Below, in pieces: positions 26,137-36,400 of a stretch of DNA of 64,000 nt. This DNA is from Tectiglobus sp965224045. Its GTDB lineage: Bacteria > Pseudomonadota > Alphaproteobacteria > Rhizobiales > Hyphomicrobiaceae. A program made the translations under genes and the position numbers. The notes under the pieces are model-generated. The model did no database searches, was not told the origin of the DNA, and worked only from the letters and a program-made list of their open reading frames with translations. How positions within the stretch are numbered: the first letter of the stretch is position 1; each line of letters opens with the position of its first letter. Where the stretch lies: NCBI GenBank assembly GCA_965224045.1, contig CBDCYD010000015.1, positions 1,178,001 through 1,242,000 on the forward strand. Direction: 5' to 3'.

Positions 26137-26196
26137 CGTAACAAACTGGCCCGTAACAATCTGGTCCGTAACAAACTGGTCCGTATCAAACCGGAT
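26137..26196. repeat. Four tandem 15-bp repeats upstream of the TRAP-type gene
   Basis: CGTAACAAACTGGCC, CGTAACAATCTGGTC, CGTAACAAACTGGTC and CGTATCAAACCGGAT follow one another without spacing. The last is the most decayed. At 60-120 bases upstream of the ATG at 26077 they could be an array of activator or repressor sites. The 15-bp period is not a whole number of helical turns. Confidence 0.7.
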
Positions 26197-26266
26197 TGAC
26201 CGCACCGTGGCAACCAACCCACGGTATCCGTGGCAGCGTTCGCAGGCGCGCTGTGGCCGCCAGGCT

Positions 26267-26713
26267 CTAAAAGCCGTTGCGGGATTGGTCGGCGGAGCGG
26301 ACCATCTGGTTGACAAGCGGAAAGAACAAACCGGGGCCGGTATAGCCGCTGATCCTGCCGACTTCGCGGCCGCGCCGGATCAAAACGAATGTCGGGACTA
26401 CCGCCAGCGGTGCCCTCAGTTGGGCGCGGCGCGCACCGCTTCGGTGAGCGTCGACGAAGCGGATCGGCAGTGATCGGCCGCGGCGCGATCTGAGGTAATC
26501 GGGCAGCACGTCACGGCGAAAGAGCGCGCAGTGAATGCACGCTTCACTCTCGAAGACGATCAGTTCATCACCGTTTACCGGCGTCGTGTGCGGGCCTGCC
26601 GGCATCGCCGCCAGCGTTGGCTGCAGCGCTGCGAGAACGCCAACTGCTGCGAGCAGCGCGGCTGCGATCACGGCGGACGTCGAACTCTGGCGCACGGCAA
26701 CACCTCGGCGCAT
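26267..26713 (-). CDS. Exported or membrane-anchored thioredoxin-like protein
   Basis: A 148-aa protein. I prefer ATG 26713 to an in-frame TTG three codons earlier. Residues 10-36 are a signal anchor or signal peptide (SAVIAAALLAAVGVLAALQP). The redox motif is Cys59-Ile-His-Cys62 in VFESEACIHCALFRRDVLP, and the cis-proline strand is VVPTFVLIRRGREVGRISGY. It resembles the SoxW/DsbE-like thioredoxins that act on periplasmic disulfides. The active-site dipeptide IH differs from GP (thioredoxin) and suggests a more oxidising role, which is an inference. No cytochrome or sox genes are near. Confidence 0.78.
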   Translation of the reverse strand: MRRGVAVRQSSTSAVIAAALLAAVGVLAALQPTLAAMPAGPHTTPVNGDELIVFESEACIHCALFRRDVLPDYLRSRRGRSLPIRFVDAHRSGARRAQLRAPLAVVPTFVLIRRGREVGRISGYTGPGLFFPLVNQMVRSADQSRNGF

Positions 26714-26902
26714 CGCTTTCAAGGACAGCTATCCTAGCGCCGGGTATCGCAGGCAATGAAGCAAAGCGTTGCTGAATGGTAAAACGGCGTTGCAAATTGG
26801 CGCGTCGTGGCGCCGGAATGTTCCCCATTAACCCTGAACTCGGTATAGTCCGACGGCATTCCTGAACGAACACGGATCGGGTAAGCGGAGCTTTGGCGGG
26901 CG

Positions 26903-27208
26903 ATGGTGCGGGTCGGATTGATTGGAATTGTAGCGTTTGTTCTCTCGGGCGCGGCCCAGGCTGCGACCGTGACCGCAAAGCTCGATACGGTTGGTTGCTA
27001 TTATCACGACGTGCTGTGGGACAAGACCGGTTATGACAAAGAGGGCCGGCCGACGCCAGAACTGCTGGCACTCGACACGTGTACGGGGATCGCGTCAGGC
27101 CAGAAGCTGGAGCTCTACGAGCGGCAGAACTACGCCCCCGGCGGCCTCAGGATCGTGCGCATAAACGGCAAGCTCTACTTCGTGCGCATGCGCGATATCG
27201 AAGAATGA
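26903..27208 (+). CDS. Small exported hypothetical protein
   Basis: A 101-aa protein with a clear signal peptide (MVRVGLIGIVAFVLSGAAQA, cleavage after QA-A). The mature part of about 80 residues has two cysteines (DTVGCYYHDVLWDK and LALDTCTGIASGQ), enough for one disulfide, and ends with GGLRIVRINGKLYFVRM. It is not a family I can name. It is divergent from the thioredoxin-like gene and followed by a 321-base gap (27209-27529) that holds repeat B3 and otherwise nothing I can support. Confidence 0.65.
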   Translation: MVRVGLIGIVAFVLSGAAQAATVTAKLDTVGCYYHDVLWDKTGYDKEGRPTPELLALDTCTGIASGQKLELYERQNYAPGGLRIVRINGKLYFVRMRDIEE

Positions 27209-27408
27209 CTTGCGTGGTGGGATGAGGCCAGGCGGCGCATTCGACCCTGGCAATAGGCATTGCTGCTGACAATCAGGAGCAAGCAATGGCGCTGGCGGCG
27301 GCTGAATTCGAGCCGATTAAGGTGGAGTTCGACGCGATCGACTGCGTCGAATTTCCACCCGTGAACCTGCAGCGGCGCTGCCGGCTTGGCCCGCGGCGAA
27401 GCGCCGAC

Positions 27409-27533
27409 CATGGTCTTTCAGGTTGAGCTGAAACCATCCCGCTCCCCTCCCGACTGCCCAATACCATGATGCCGTGGGCGGTCGGGAGGGGAAACGGGCC
27501 CGTGCGATTCCGCCTAAGGCGAAAATAAACTAG
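27409..27533 (+). repeat. Family B element, copy B3 (beta type)
   Basis: The left stem is TTTCAGGTTGAGCTGAAA; the central stem pairs CCCGCTCCCCTCCCGACTGCCCA with TGGGCGGTCGGGAGGGG-AAACGGG around ATACCATGATGCCG; the right stem is CCGCCTAAGGCG. The right boundary CTAG (27530-27533) supplies the TAG stop of the L,D-transpeptidase on the minus strand. The left boundary is degenerate (CATG). Confidence 0.83.
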
Positions 27534-28138
27534 CCGTAGCGGTAGCTGCGCCACGTGACCGTGACCTTGGTGCCAACGCCAACGCGGCGGTAAAGGTCTG
27601 CGACGTCGCTGTTGTGCATGCGGATGCAGCCCTTCGAGACCGGCTGACCGATGGTCCACGGCGCATCGGTGCCGTGGATGCGATAGAGACTGGCGCCCAG
27701 ATAAAGCGCCCGGTTGCCAAGCGGGTTCTGGGGATGGCCACCTGGAACATAGTCCGGCAGATGCGGGTTTTCGGCGCGCATTTCCGGCGTCGGTGTCCAG
27801 CGCGGATTGACCTTCTTGCGGCTGATCCGCATCACGCCCTGCCAGCGGCTTTGCGGGCGTGGCGTTGCGATCGGATAGCTGATCGCGCGGCCCGGGGCGT
27901 AGACGTAGTAGAGGCGGCGATCGGCGAAGCTTGCAATGATCTGACCCGGCGCGACCTGGGTCGTGAACGACACCGTGTGGGCCGCAGCAGCCTGACTGGA
28001 CTGCGGGCTGTCGGACAGCCAGTCACCGGGCCACAGCGAGAACGTCTGGGCCGTCGCGTTTTGCGAGCTGATGACAAGCGAGAGAGCGCCGGCGAGCATT
28101 GCAGGCGCCAGCGAACACAGGAAGCGGTTACGCAGCAT
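27530..28138 (-). CDS. L,D-transpeptidase (YkuD domain)
   Basis: A 202-aa exported enzyme that makes 3-3 cross-links or attaches proteins to peptidoglycan. I chose the start MLRNRFLCSLAPAMLAGALS at 28138 because it gives a proper signal peptide (cleavage near ATA-QT) and the frame upstream has no coding character. The YkuD catalytic box is complete: the His in ASLYRIHGTD and the Ser/Gly/Cys/Arg of SKGCIRMHNSDV. The core begins near FADRRLYYVYAPGRAISYPI. The last codon and stop form the CTAG edge of repeat B3. Confidence 0.92.
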   Translation of the reverse strand: MLRNRFLCSLAPAMLAGALSLVISSQNATAQTFSLWPGDWLSDSPQSSQAAAAHTVSFTTQVAPGQIIASFADRRLYYVYAPGRAISYPIATPRPQSRWQGVMRISRKKVNPRWTPTPEMRAENPHLPDYVPGGHPQNPLGNRALYLGASLYRIHGTDAPWTIGQPVSKGCIRMHNSDVADLYRRVGVGTKVTVTWRSYRYG

Positions 28139-28948
28139 ACCAATGGTTACCCTTTGAACTCGTGCGGCTCGCAACGCGGGAGCCGCTGGAACAACGCGTG
28201 GGGCCGTTGCACAATCAGACCCTGACGAGGACGGTAAGCAAACATGGTGAAAAAAGAGTTTGCAGGTGTTCCGCGCCGATTGGCCATGCCTGGCAGTGAC
28301 CGCCGAACAAGAGCGCCGCTTCCGAACCACAGCAGTCCGCCGCGCCGGCCGGCATCGGACGGGCGCCTCGCATCTGCCCACATGTTCTGAATTTGTTCTT
28401 GACTTCGCACGGCAAGATTTATAGAACAAAAAATGAACAAACTGATGTGACATTCAGTGAGAACGGTTGTGACGCGTGCCGGTGTTCGGGCCGCGACCCA
28501 GGTGTCGCGTTGAAGCGGTGCAAACCCGGCCAGAGGTCGCAGCCGTCCTTGTGATGCCAGTCGGCTCATGCCTGTTGGCTCATCGGCGGTCCTTGACCGG
28601 CTGCGGAGCGTTGTCGGCGTTTCGGACGCCGCAGCCCGTCATAGGACGACGCCGAGAACAATGCCTGCAGCCGGCCCCCCGCCCGGCCTGCCTGCTGAGG
28701 ACGGCGGCGCGTTTCCCCGCAATGCCCACCCCCGCGCCGTCGTCCTCCCCTTGATCCCGGCTGGCAAAGCCGCGCCTCGCTCACCTTCATGCAGCCCCAG
28801 GCGGGTGGCGGGTTTCGTGCGGTGCGGGCCTCTGCGCGCCGGTGCCGACGTCACCACCTGCGATTTCCGGGGACGGAAAAAACTCCGCAACGAATTAGCT
28901 TTGCCGAGCACCCGGCCCCTGCAACAATGACGGGTGAGGAGTTTTGCC
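28139..28948. other. 810-base intergenic region without a supported gene
   Basis: It lies between the divergent L,D-transpeptidase and gamma-glutamyltransferase genes. Frames here are open only because of GC content. A possible promoter-like pair TTGACT (28399) and TATAGA/TAGAAC (28420-28427) sits in the one AT-rich patch (28380-28450), facing right, but is weak. No repeats of families A-C occur. Confidence 0.5.
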
Positions 28949-30784
28949 ATGCCGTTCTTTCGTCCGGGCGCAACCGGCCCAGTGTCGGTGGTGTATTTGC
29001 TGATGGTCACCGTCGCGCTCCACCTGCCGATGCGCCAGGCCGGTGCCCAGGCGACGCGCGCAGCGCCCGAAACCGCGACCGGACGCGAGGACAAATCAAC
29101 ACAAATCGCAAAACGCTTCATGGTGTCGGCGGCAAACCCACGCGCGGTTGAAGCCGGTCTTTCGATGCTGCGCCAAGGCGGTTCGGCGATCGATGCGGCA
29201 ATTGCCGTCCAACTCGTCCTCAACCTCGTGGAGCCGCAATCATCCGGCATCGGTGGTGGCGCCTTCATCCTGCATTGGGATCGTGGCGCCAAGGTCCTCA
29301 AGAGCTATGACGGGCGGGAGATGGCCCCTGCCGCCGCACGGCCGGACAGATTTCTCAATGACGGACGTCCGCTGGCGTTCGCGCGTGCGGTCAAATCAGG
29401 GCTGAGCATTGGCGTTCCCGGCCTCGTCAAACTGATGGAGCATGTCCACCAGCGCCACGGCAAGCTGCCCTGGGCGACACTGTTCGGGCCGGCCATTGGC
29501 CTGGCGCGTGACGGCTTCATCGTCTCGAGACGTCTCAACCGGCTGCTCCTGTGGCAGGGCGCGGAACGCTTTTCGCCGGCAGCGCGCCGCTATTTCTACG
29601 GAGCGGAAGAGCCTGCACATGCACAAGCGCGGCCTGTCGGATCGCGCCTCAAGAACCCGGCATTCGCCGCGACCCTGAGTGAAATCCGAGACCGCGGTGC
29701 GGCCGCGTTCTACAGCGGGCGCGTTGCCGAGGAAATAATTGCCGCTGTGCGCGATGCACCGAACATCGCTGGCGATATGACGCTCGGTGATCTTGCAGCA
29801 TATCAAGTCCGGGAACGGGTGCCGGTTTGTGCCACTTACCGGCGGCATAACGTTTGCGGCATGGGCCCGCCATCGTCGGGCGCACTCACTGTGGCGCAGA
29901 CCCTGAAGCTCGTCGAGCGCTATGATCTCGGGCGCTTGCCGCGCGATGCCATGAACCCGCAAGCGCTGCACTACATCGCGGAAGCGCAAAAGCTGGCGTT
30001 TGCGGATCGCAACCGGTACATGGCCGACCCCGACTTCGTGAAGGTGCCGCACGGCCTGCTCGACGGCCCCTACCTGACCTCCCGCGCGCGCCTCATTGCA
30101 AAAGATAGCGCGATGGACAAGCCGGCGCCGGGGCGGCCGCCCGGCTCGGTCACGATGCGGTTCGGCACGGATGCGACCCGGGAAAGCAGCGGAACCAGTC
30201 ATATCTCGATCATCGATGAGGAAGGCAACGCCGTGTCGATGACGACGACCATCGAGTCGGCGTTCGGTTCAGGGGTCTGGGCGGCGGGGTTTCTTCTCAA
30301 CAACGAGCTGACGGATTTCTCATTTCGCCCGGTCGACAAGCAGGGGCGCCCTGTCGCAAACCGGGTCGAACCCAAAAAGCGTCCACGCAGTTCGATGGCA
30401 CCGACGATCATCTTTGACGGCGACGGCGACGTGAAAGCCGTACTCGGCTCCCCCGGCGGCAGCCGAATTATTCTCTACGTGACGAAGGCGATCATTGCCC
30501 TGGTCGACTGGAAACTCGATCCGCAGGCCGCCGCCGACCTACCAAACTTCGGCAGTCGCGGCAGCGGCGTCGAGCTGGAGACCGGAGAGGCGCTGACGTT
30601 CAATTCGTGGTGGCGCGTGTTGCAGCGAAAACCCTCGGTTTGGTATGGCATCCAACTGCGCAGGCTCGGCCACCGTGTGAGCAGTCGGCTGATGACGTCC
30701 GGACTGCACATCATCGTGCGTGACGGGGACCGGCTGACGGGCGGCGCCGATCCGCGGCGCGAGGGCGTTGCACGCGGAGAATGA
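28949..30784 (+). CDS. ggt: Gamma-glutamyltransferase (Ntn hydrolase)
   Basis: A 611-aa exported enzyme that splits glutathione or transfers its gamma-glutamyl group. ATG 28949 is preceded by GTGAGGAG; the GTG at 28934 is part of that site. After a signal peptide come MVSAANPRAVEAGLSMLRQG, AIAVQLVLNLVEPQSSGIGG and SYDGREMAPAAA. The autocatalytic cleavage site and nucleophilic Thr are in SSGTSHISIIDEEGNAVSM near residue 415. Downstream patterns are FLLNNELTDFSF and GSPGGSRIILYVTKAIIAL. The length matches bacterial GGT precursors, which self-process into two subunits. The ThiO-like gene follows 45 bases later. Confidence 0.93.
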   Translation: MPFFRPGATGPVSVVYLLMVTVALHLPMRQAGAQATRAAPETATGREDKSTQIAKRFMVSAANPRAVEAGLSMLRQGGSAIDAAIAVQLVLNLVEPQSSGIGGGAFILHWDRGAKVLKSYDGREMAPAAARPDRFLNDGRPLAFARAVKSGLSIGVPGLVKLMEHVHQRHGKLPWATLFGPAIGLARDGFIVSRRLNRLLLWQGAERFSPAARRYFYGAEEPAHAQARPVGSRLKNPAFAATLSEIRDRGAAAFYSGRVAEEIIAAVRDAPNIAGDMTLGDLAAYQVRERVPVCATYRRHNVCGMGPPSSGALTVAQTLKLVERYDLGRLPRDAMNPQALHYIAEAQKLAFADRNRYMADPDFVKVPHGLLDGPYLTSRARLIAKDSAMDKPAPGRPPGSVTMRFGTDATRESSGTSHISIIDEEGNAVSMTTTIESAFGSGVWAAGFLLNNELTDFSFRPVDKQGRPVANRVEPKKRPRSSMAPTIIFDGDGDVKAVLGSPGGSRIILYVTKAIIALVDWKLDPQAAADLPNFGSRGSGVELETGEALTFNSWWRVLQRKPSVWYGIQLRRLGHRVSSRLMTSGLHIIVRDGDRLTGGADPRREGVARGE

Positions 30785-30829
30785 TCGGCGGGCCGTGCGG
30801 CGGATCGCGTCGCCGGCGATGGTTGGGCG

Positions 30830-31876
30830 TTGAAGAAGGCGACTTCGGTTGGAGCGGGCGTGCCAGGCAGCGGAAAGAACATTGTGATTGCCGGGGCCGG
30901 GATCTTTGGCCTGTGGCAGGCCTTGCTGCTTGCCAAGGCCGGCCATCGCGTGCGGGTTCTCGAGCGCAGTGCGCAGCCGTTCACCGCGGCAGCAAGCCAA
31001 TATGCCGGTGCAATGATCGCGCCTTATTGCGAGGCAGAATCCGCTGAACCCGTGGTCAGGGACTTCGGCCTTGCCGCCGCAGCTATCTGGCGCGAACACT
31101 TTTCGGGCCTGCGCGAACGCGGATCGCTTGTCGTGGCGGGCGCGCGCGACCAAGGTGAGTTGCGCCGGTTTCAGCGCATGACCGAGGGGCACGAGAGCGT
31201 GGATGCAGCGCGCCTGGCGGCGTTGGAGCCCGACCTGGCGGGTCGGTTTCCAAATGCGCTTTTTTTTGCCGATGAGGCCCATATGGTTACGCCGGCGGCC
31301 ATGGACGAGATCATGCGGCTTGCCGCGGCACAGGGGGCTACGTTTGCCTTCGGCGAGGATGCAACGCGTTCCGACGGGCTTGCCGGGGCTGATATCGTCG
31401 TCGACTGCCGCGGGCTTGGTGCGCGCGATGATCTTCCGCAGCTTCGCGGCGTCCGCGGCGAGCGCATTTTGGTGCGCGCGCACGACCTCACGCTTTCGCG
31501 CCCGGTTCGTCTGCTCCATCCGCGCCAACCGCTGTATGCCGTGCCTTGGGATGACGGGGAGGTGCTGATCGGCGCGACCGTGATCGAAAGCGAAGATCCA
31601 ACGCCCATGACGGTGCGTTCGGCCCTGGAGCTCCTCGGAATGGCCTACGCGCTGCACCCGGCGTTCGGGGAGGCTGAGATCCTCGAAATGAGCGCCGGCG
31701 TGCGACCGGCTTTTCCGGACAACGTTCCGCGTGTCATCGTACGGGACGGCGGCCGCCGGATCTACGTCAACGGCGCCTTTCGACATGGCTTCCTTCTGGC
31801 GCCGATGCTGGGGCAGGTCGTGCGCGATCATATTAGTGCACCCGGGCAGACGCACCCGTTGCTGGTGACCGAGTGA
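30830..31876 (+). CDS. thiO: Glycine oxidase-like FAD-dependent oxidoreductase (ThiO type)
   Basis: A 348-aa DAO-family flavoprotein. The dinucleotide-binding motif is NIVIAGAGIFGLWQALLLAK with the acidic residue in VLERSAQPF, then AASQYAGAMIAPYCEAES, GLGARDDLPQLRGVRGERIL and the C-terminal substrate region VNGAFRHGFLLAPMLGQVV. ThiO oxidises glycine to iminoglycine, which thiazole synthase uses to make the thiamine thiazole. The assignment rests on overall pattern and on thiSGE being 14 kb away, not in the same operon as is usual; a D-amino-acid oxidase role is the alternative. The start is uncertain: TTG at 30830 is the first usable codon and a GTG follows ten codons later. Confidence 0.78.
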   Translation: MKKATSVGAGVPGSGKNIVIAGAGIFGLWQALLLAKAGHRVRVLERSAQPFTAAASQYAGAMIAPYCEAESAEPVVRDFGLAAAAIWREHFSGLRERGSLVVAGARDQGELRRFQRMTEGHESVDAARLAALEPDLAGRFPNALFFADEAHMVTPAAMDEIMRLAAAQGATFAFGEDATRSDGLAGADIVVDCRGLGARDDLPQLRGVRGERILVRAHDLTLSRPVRLLHPRQPLYAVPWDDGEVLIGATVIESEDPTPMTVRSALELLGMAYALHPAFGEAEILEMSAGVRPAFPDNVPRVIVRDGGRRIYVNGAFRHGFLLAPMLGQVVRDHISAPGQTHPLLVTE

Positions 31877-31956
31877 GAGCAGCGAGCGCGTATCCCGCCG
31901 GCGCAAAGTGGATTGCCGCAAGAGCGGGCTATAACGAATAAGGGAGACTAGCGACC

Positions 31957-32841
31957 ATGGCGAAAATTACGACTGACGATGGCGTCAAGCTGCATGTCGA
32001 GGAGGTCGGTGCCGGCTCCGCGATCATATTCGTGCATGAATTCGCGGGCGACTGCCGGAGCTGGGAGCCACAGGTGCGGTTTTTCGCCCGTCGCCATCGT
32101 TGCATAACATACAACGCACGTGGCTTTCCCCCATCCGACGTACCGGACGATCTTGAATCTTACTCGCAGGAGCGCGCACGCGACGACGTGCTTTGCGTCC
32201 TCGATGCGCTTGGGGTCGACAAGGCACACGTGGTCGGCCTGTCGATGGGCGGGTTTGCGGCCCTTCACTTCGGGCTCGCCTATCCCGAGCGGGCCTTGTC
32301 ATTGACGGTGGCCGGATGCGGTTACGGGGCCGAGAAGGGAGAACGCGAGAAGTTTCGTGGCGAAGCGGAAGTGATCGGACGTTTCCTCGAGGACAAGGGC
32401 ATGGCCGCGTTTGCCGAGCTCTACAGTCACGGGCCGACACGTGTGCAATTCGAGAATAAGGATCCGCGCGGTTTCCGCGAGTTCAAGGAGATGCTGGCGG
32501 AGCATTCCAATATCGGGTCTGCGCGAACGCAGCTCGGTGTCCAGCGCGAACGGCCTTCGCTCTACGACCTCGAGGACCACCTCAAGGCGTTGACCGTGCC
32601 GACGCTGATCGTGTCCGGCGATGAAGACTGGCCGTGCCTCATTCCCGGGATTTACATGAAACAGCAAATCCCGGCAGCCGGGCTGCTTGTCGTGCCCAAC
32701 ACGGGCCATACCATCAATCTCGAGGAACCTGCAGCGTTCAATCAGGGGGTTGGCGACTTCATCGCCCAGGTCGAGGCCGGGCGCTGGCCGACCCGTGATC
32801 CGCGTGCCATCAGTGCAAGCATCACGGGCGTTACAAAGTAG
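31957..32841 (+). CDS. Alpha/beta-fold hydrolase
   Basis: A 294-aa cytoplasmic hydrolase with GGGAG before the start. It has the oxyanion segment IIFVHEFAGDCRSWEPQ, the nucleophile elbow VVGLSMGGFAALHFGLAY (Ser in G-L-S-M-G), the acid in LIVSGDEDWPCLIPG and the catalytic His in VVPNTGHTINLEEPAAF. This is the 3-oxoadipate enol-lactonase/BphD-like branch of the family. The particular ester or C-C substrate cannot be told. It follows the ThiO-like gene by 80 bases and may be cotranscribed. The downstream 32842-33405 gap contains two palindromic hairpins and no gene. Confidence 0.87.
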   Translation: MAKITTDDGVKLHVEEVGAGSAIIFVHEFAGDCRSWEPQVRFFARRHRCITYNARGFPPSDVPDDLESYSQERARDDVLCVLDALGVDKAHVVGLSMGGFAALHFGLAYPERALSLTVAGCGYGAEKGEREKFRGEAEVIGRFLEDKGMAAFAELYSHGPTRVQFENKDPRGFREFKEMLAEHSNIGSARTQLGVQRERPSLYDLEDHLKALTVPTLIVSGDEDWPCLIPGIYMKQQIPAAGLLVVPNTGHTINLEEPAAFNQGVGDFIAQVEAGRWPTRDPRAISASITGVTK

Positions 32842-33119
32842 AGTATCCGTTTCGGGCAACGCGCTCTCGGCGCCCATGTTCCGTTGTCGCGCAGCAGTGC
32901 GTTGGTGATGATAAGCCGATTGCGCATGATGGCGATGATGGCAACTTTGGTGCGGCAATGGCCTGGGCGCTTGAACAGCCGTGCGGCGGCCTGTTGGCAT
33001 GCCCAAGTGGCACGGTTTGTTCAACCGGTGGACTGCCATTCAGCGTGTCGGTCCGGGCGGACAGGTTGTCGATGAACGCTAACGCCGCATTCCATTGATG
33101 GTCGCTCGGGTTCCTGTCA

Positions 33120-33148
33120 CCCGACATCGGGTGTTTCCGATGTCGGGC
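33120..33148. terminator. GC-rich hairpin in the 32842-33405 gap
   Basis: CCCGACATCGG pairs with CCGATGTCGGG around GTGTTT, followed on the plus strand by CTAATTTGTG. A second stem GAACGCGG/CCGCGTTC follows within about 35 bases. It could end transcription from the alpha/beta-hydrolase gene although it is 280 bases beyond its stop. The T-run is weak. Confidence 0.4.
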
Positions 33149-33322
33149 TAATTTGTGTGAGAACGCGGGAACAGCCGCGTTCTTGCGCAGGAATGACGGT
33201 GGCGGATGATTTGATTGCAGAACGCAGGAACACCAGAGTTTTGCTTCGGCGGGCCGATTCTCGTGGCCAAAAAACGCATCGACATGAAATGAACGCGCTA
33301 TAGAGCGGAGTGCAAATGAATG

Positions 33323-33348
33323 GAGGCCGGGGACATGTCCCCGGCCTC
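33323..33348. terminator. 26-bp perfect palindrome downstream of the cysteine-repeat gene
   Basis: GAGGCCGGGGACATGTCCCCGGCCTC is fully self-complementary and lies 57 bases past the stop at 33406 (minus strand). On that strand it is followed by CATTCATTT. It is a probable terminator or mRNA 3'-end stem, possibly bidirectional. Confidence 0.5.
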
Positions 33349-33405
33349 GCGCTATTCTCGGTTGGCATCGCACGAATAGTAGCGCGATGCCTGTCAGTGA
33401 GACGC

Positions 33406-36400
33406 TCAGCGTATCTGCGGTGTCGACTGCTGCGGCGTTGTCCGCTGGATCGGCCGGACCGGCCGGATTGGCCGAATCTTAAGTTTGCAGTTCGGCGGAC
33501 GTCCGGTCATGTGCGGCGGGCATTTCCTGATGACCTTCGGCTTGCACCGCGGATACTTGCCGACCGTACCCGGAGGGCAGACCCTCGGCTTGCACCGCGG
33601 ATACTTGCCGACCGTACCTGGCGGGCAGACCTTCGGCTTGCACCGCGGATACTTGCCGACCGTACCCGGAGGGCAGACCCTCGGCTTGCACCGCGGATAC
33701 TTGCCGACCGTACCTGGCGGGCAGACCTTCGGCTTGCACCGCGGGTACTTACCGACCGTACCTGGCGGGCAGACCTTCGGCTTACACCGCGGGTACTTAC
33801 CGACCGTACCTGGCGGGCAGACCTTCGGCTTACACCGCGGGTACTTACCGATCGTTCCCGGAGGGCACACCTTCGGCTTACACCGCGGGTACTTGCCGAC
33901 CGTACCTGGCGGGCAGACCAACGGCTTACACCGCGGGTACTTACCGATCGTTCCCGGAGGGCACACCTTCGGCTTGCACCGAGGGAACTTACCGGTCGTG
34001 CCTGGCGGGCACACCTTCGGCTTTTTCGCGCACCAAATTCTGGCGTCGATCCGACGAACACTGTAGCCCTGGCGCCGCAGAAGTGAGGCGAGACGTGTGC
34101 TGCGCACGGTCCGCTCATCCTTGGCACACTGCTTCGGCGGCCGCGGCAGGCAGCGTGCGCCACCGTTGTTGCCGATGCTCTGACGGATCGTGTTGGCAGG
34201 GCACACACACAGCCACTTGCCTTGGGACTTCGTCAGACGTCCACCAATACAGGGCGGCTTCGGTGGGTCGATCGGCGGCTTTGCACACCACTTGATGCGC
34301 CTGCCCTGTGCCCGGCGAACCACGCTCCAGCCGAGGTTGCGCAGACGGCGCGCCTGGAACCGGCTCACTTCGCGGTAGCCCTGCGGGCAGTAGATCGGAT
34401 CGACCGGCTCGGGCGGGCGACCACACCAGCGGCCGTCGCTCATCCGGCGCAATGTCCAGTTGGCTCGACGCAGGCGCGGTATTGCGAGCAGGGAGACGCG
34501 GCGCATGTCCTTTGGACAGGAGACCGGCGTCGGCGTGACAACCTCACCCGGACGTCCGCACCAGCGGCCATTGCGCAACTCGACGAGTTCCCAGCCCTGG
34601 CGGCGCAGGCGTGCCAGGCGGCTCTTGGCAACCGGGCGCATGTCGTCCGGGCAGGCAATCACGGGAGGCGGCGGCACGACCGGCAGCGGCTCGGGCTTGC
34701 GGCCAGACTTCTTTACGCAATTGTTGCCGTCCGCAATGTAGCCCGGAGGGCATTCGATGGCTGCCTCCTTCAACACCTGTTCGCAGACTTCGGCAGGGAT
34801 GCTTGCGAATGCATCCGAGCTGTCATCCGTATCATCCAAGTTCATCGGATGACCGGCACCGTGCGGCGTCACGATCGAGATCTTGTTGAGGATCTTGCAG
34901 TTGTTGGCAATTGCAACGTCCCGCGGCACTTCCATGCCGATCGAAATCAACCGTGCTTCGAACGGGAACAGTGTCAGTGGATCATCGTTGCTGTCGCAAA
35001 GATGGCCGGCACCGTTCGGGATGCACGTGAAGTCACCACCGAAGCTTGCGAACGTGCCCGCAGTCGGGTCATCCTGGACGCTCAGCTTGTGCGTGAAGAC
35101 GCCAGGCCCGTCATTCCAGACAACGGCGAGGAAGCGACAGTAGTGATCGCCACCGCCAATGTCCCAACACATCTGCGGATCGGCCCACTTTTGGATCTTC
35201 AGGTTGGTTTCGAGGCCATTCGGCTTGCAATCCGGATCAGGAATGATCGCCGTTGCACTGTCGATGTCATCGAGCGGGTCGGTGTTCTGCCACGTGCCGC
35301 CGAAGGGATGCATGATTTCGGCGATGTTGGTCAGGCGGCAGCGCTTTTCCGTCTTCGGGACACGGACGCGGACGTTGAATCCGACACCGGTACCCGGCGG
35401 CAGGAAAGCTTCGCGCTGGCACGCAAACTTGTTCGGCGCGGTGACCCACCAGCAGGACCACGGGAACGGGCTTTGCGGAACCTGGATGGCCGAGCCGGCA
35501 GGCAGGTTGATCAACTCGTCCTGCACGCGGATCGGGCCCGCAAACGCATGCTCGAGACTGGTGTTGCGCACGTAGACACGATATTCGCAAAGCCAGAACA
35601 GGACCTGGTCGAAACACTCCTTGGGATCTGCACGCTTGGTCAGCTTGAGGTTGAGATCATAACCCGGCGGCGGAGGCGGCGGCGGAATGATGCCCGGTGG
35701 TTCGATGAACGGCGGCACGTAGTCCGGCGGGAAGACGGTCTCGGGCACGCCGGCGAAGTCACCGACGGGCTGCCAAATCTCGACATCGCCGAGATGACCA
35801 GCTTTTTCCGGATCGTTGAAGAGGCCGTCGTAGTCGAGGAAATAGGCCTTCGTCGGTGGCTCGTTGTCGGGCCTTACGAGGCCGGTCGCATTGCCCTGAA
35901 GGCCGTGAACGTCGATTTCGGCGGCAGGGTCTGCCGCGTCTTCCGCGCTGGTGCGCAGGCGTTCACCGGTCGACCACAGCATACTGTTGCGCGTGCCGGG
36001 CTTGATACGACCCTTGTCGTCATGCGCGAAGCCGAGCGCGATGCCACCGTTGGCATTGCGATGCGGGTCGGGCGTGCCGATGGCGTAGGTTTCCGGATCG
36101 GGGACCCAGCGGCTCTCGGTTGCAGGATCATCAGGCTGTTCGAGGCGGTAGCGCAAAACGGCCGACTGCTCGGGAACAGCGAATTCGGCATAGGCGTAAC
36201 TGCCCTTGGCGCTGCCACGCTGGGCGAGATACATGCGGCCATTGCCGTCGAACAGGATGTCCGTGATCGGACCGTCGCCGGGCAGCCCGGTGACGTCGAG
36301 TTCCCAGCGCGGGTCGCCGGCAAAGCTGCCGTCGCCACTGATGCCGACGGACCAGACCTGACGGCCGCCGGTTACAGCGTAGTAGAGGCGACCACCGTTG

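Noticed and set aside
28476..28930. Small open frames in the gap before gamma-glutamyltransferase
   Set aside because: No ribosome-binding sites, no motifs, and overlapping frames open in several directions at once, as expected from base composition.
33539..34018. 48-bp repeat array as a possible CRISPR
   Set aside because: Units are contiguous without spacers and keep one reading frame encoding VCPPGTVGKYPRCKP, so it is a protein-coding tandem repeat.
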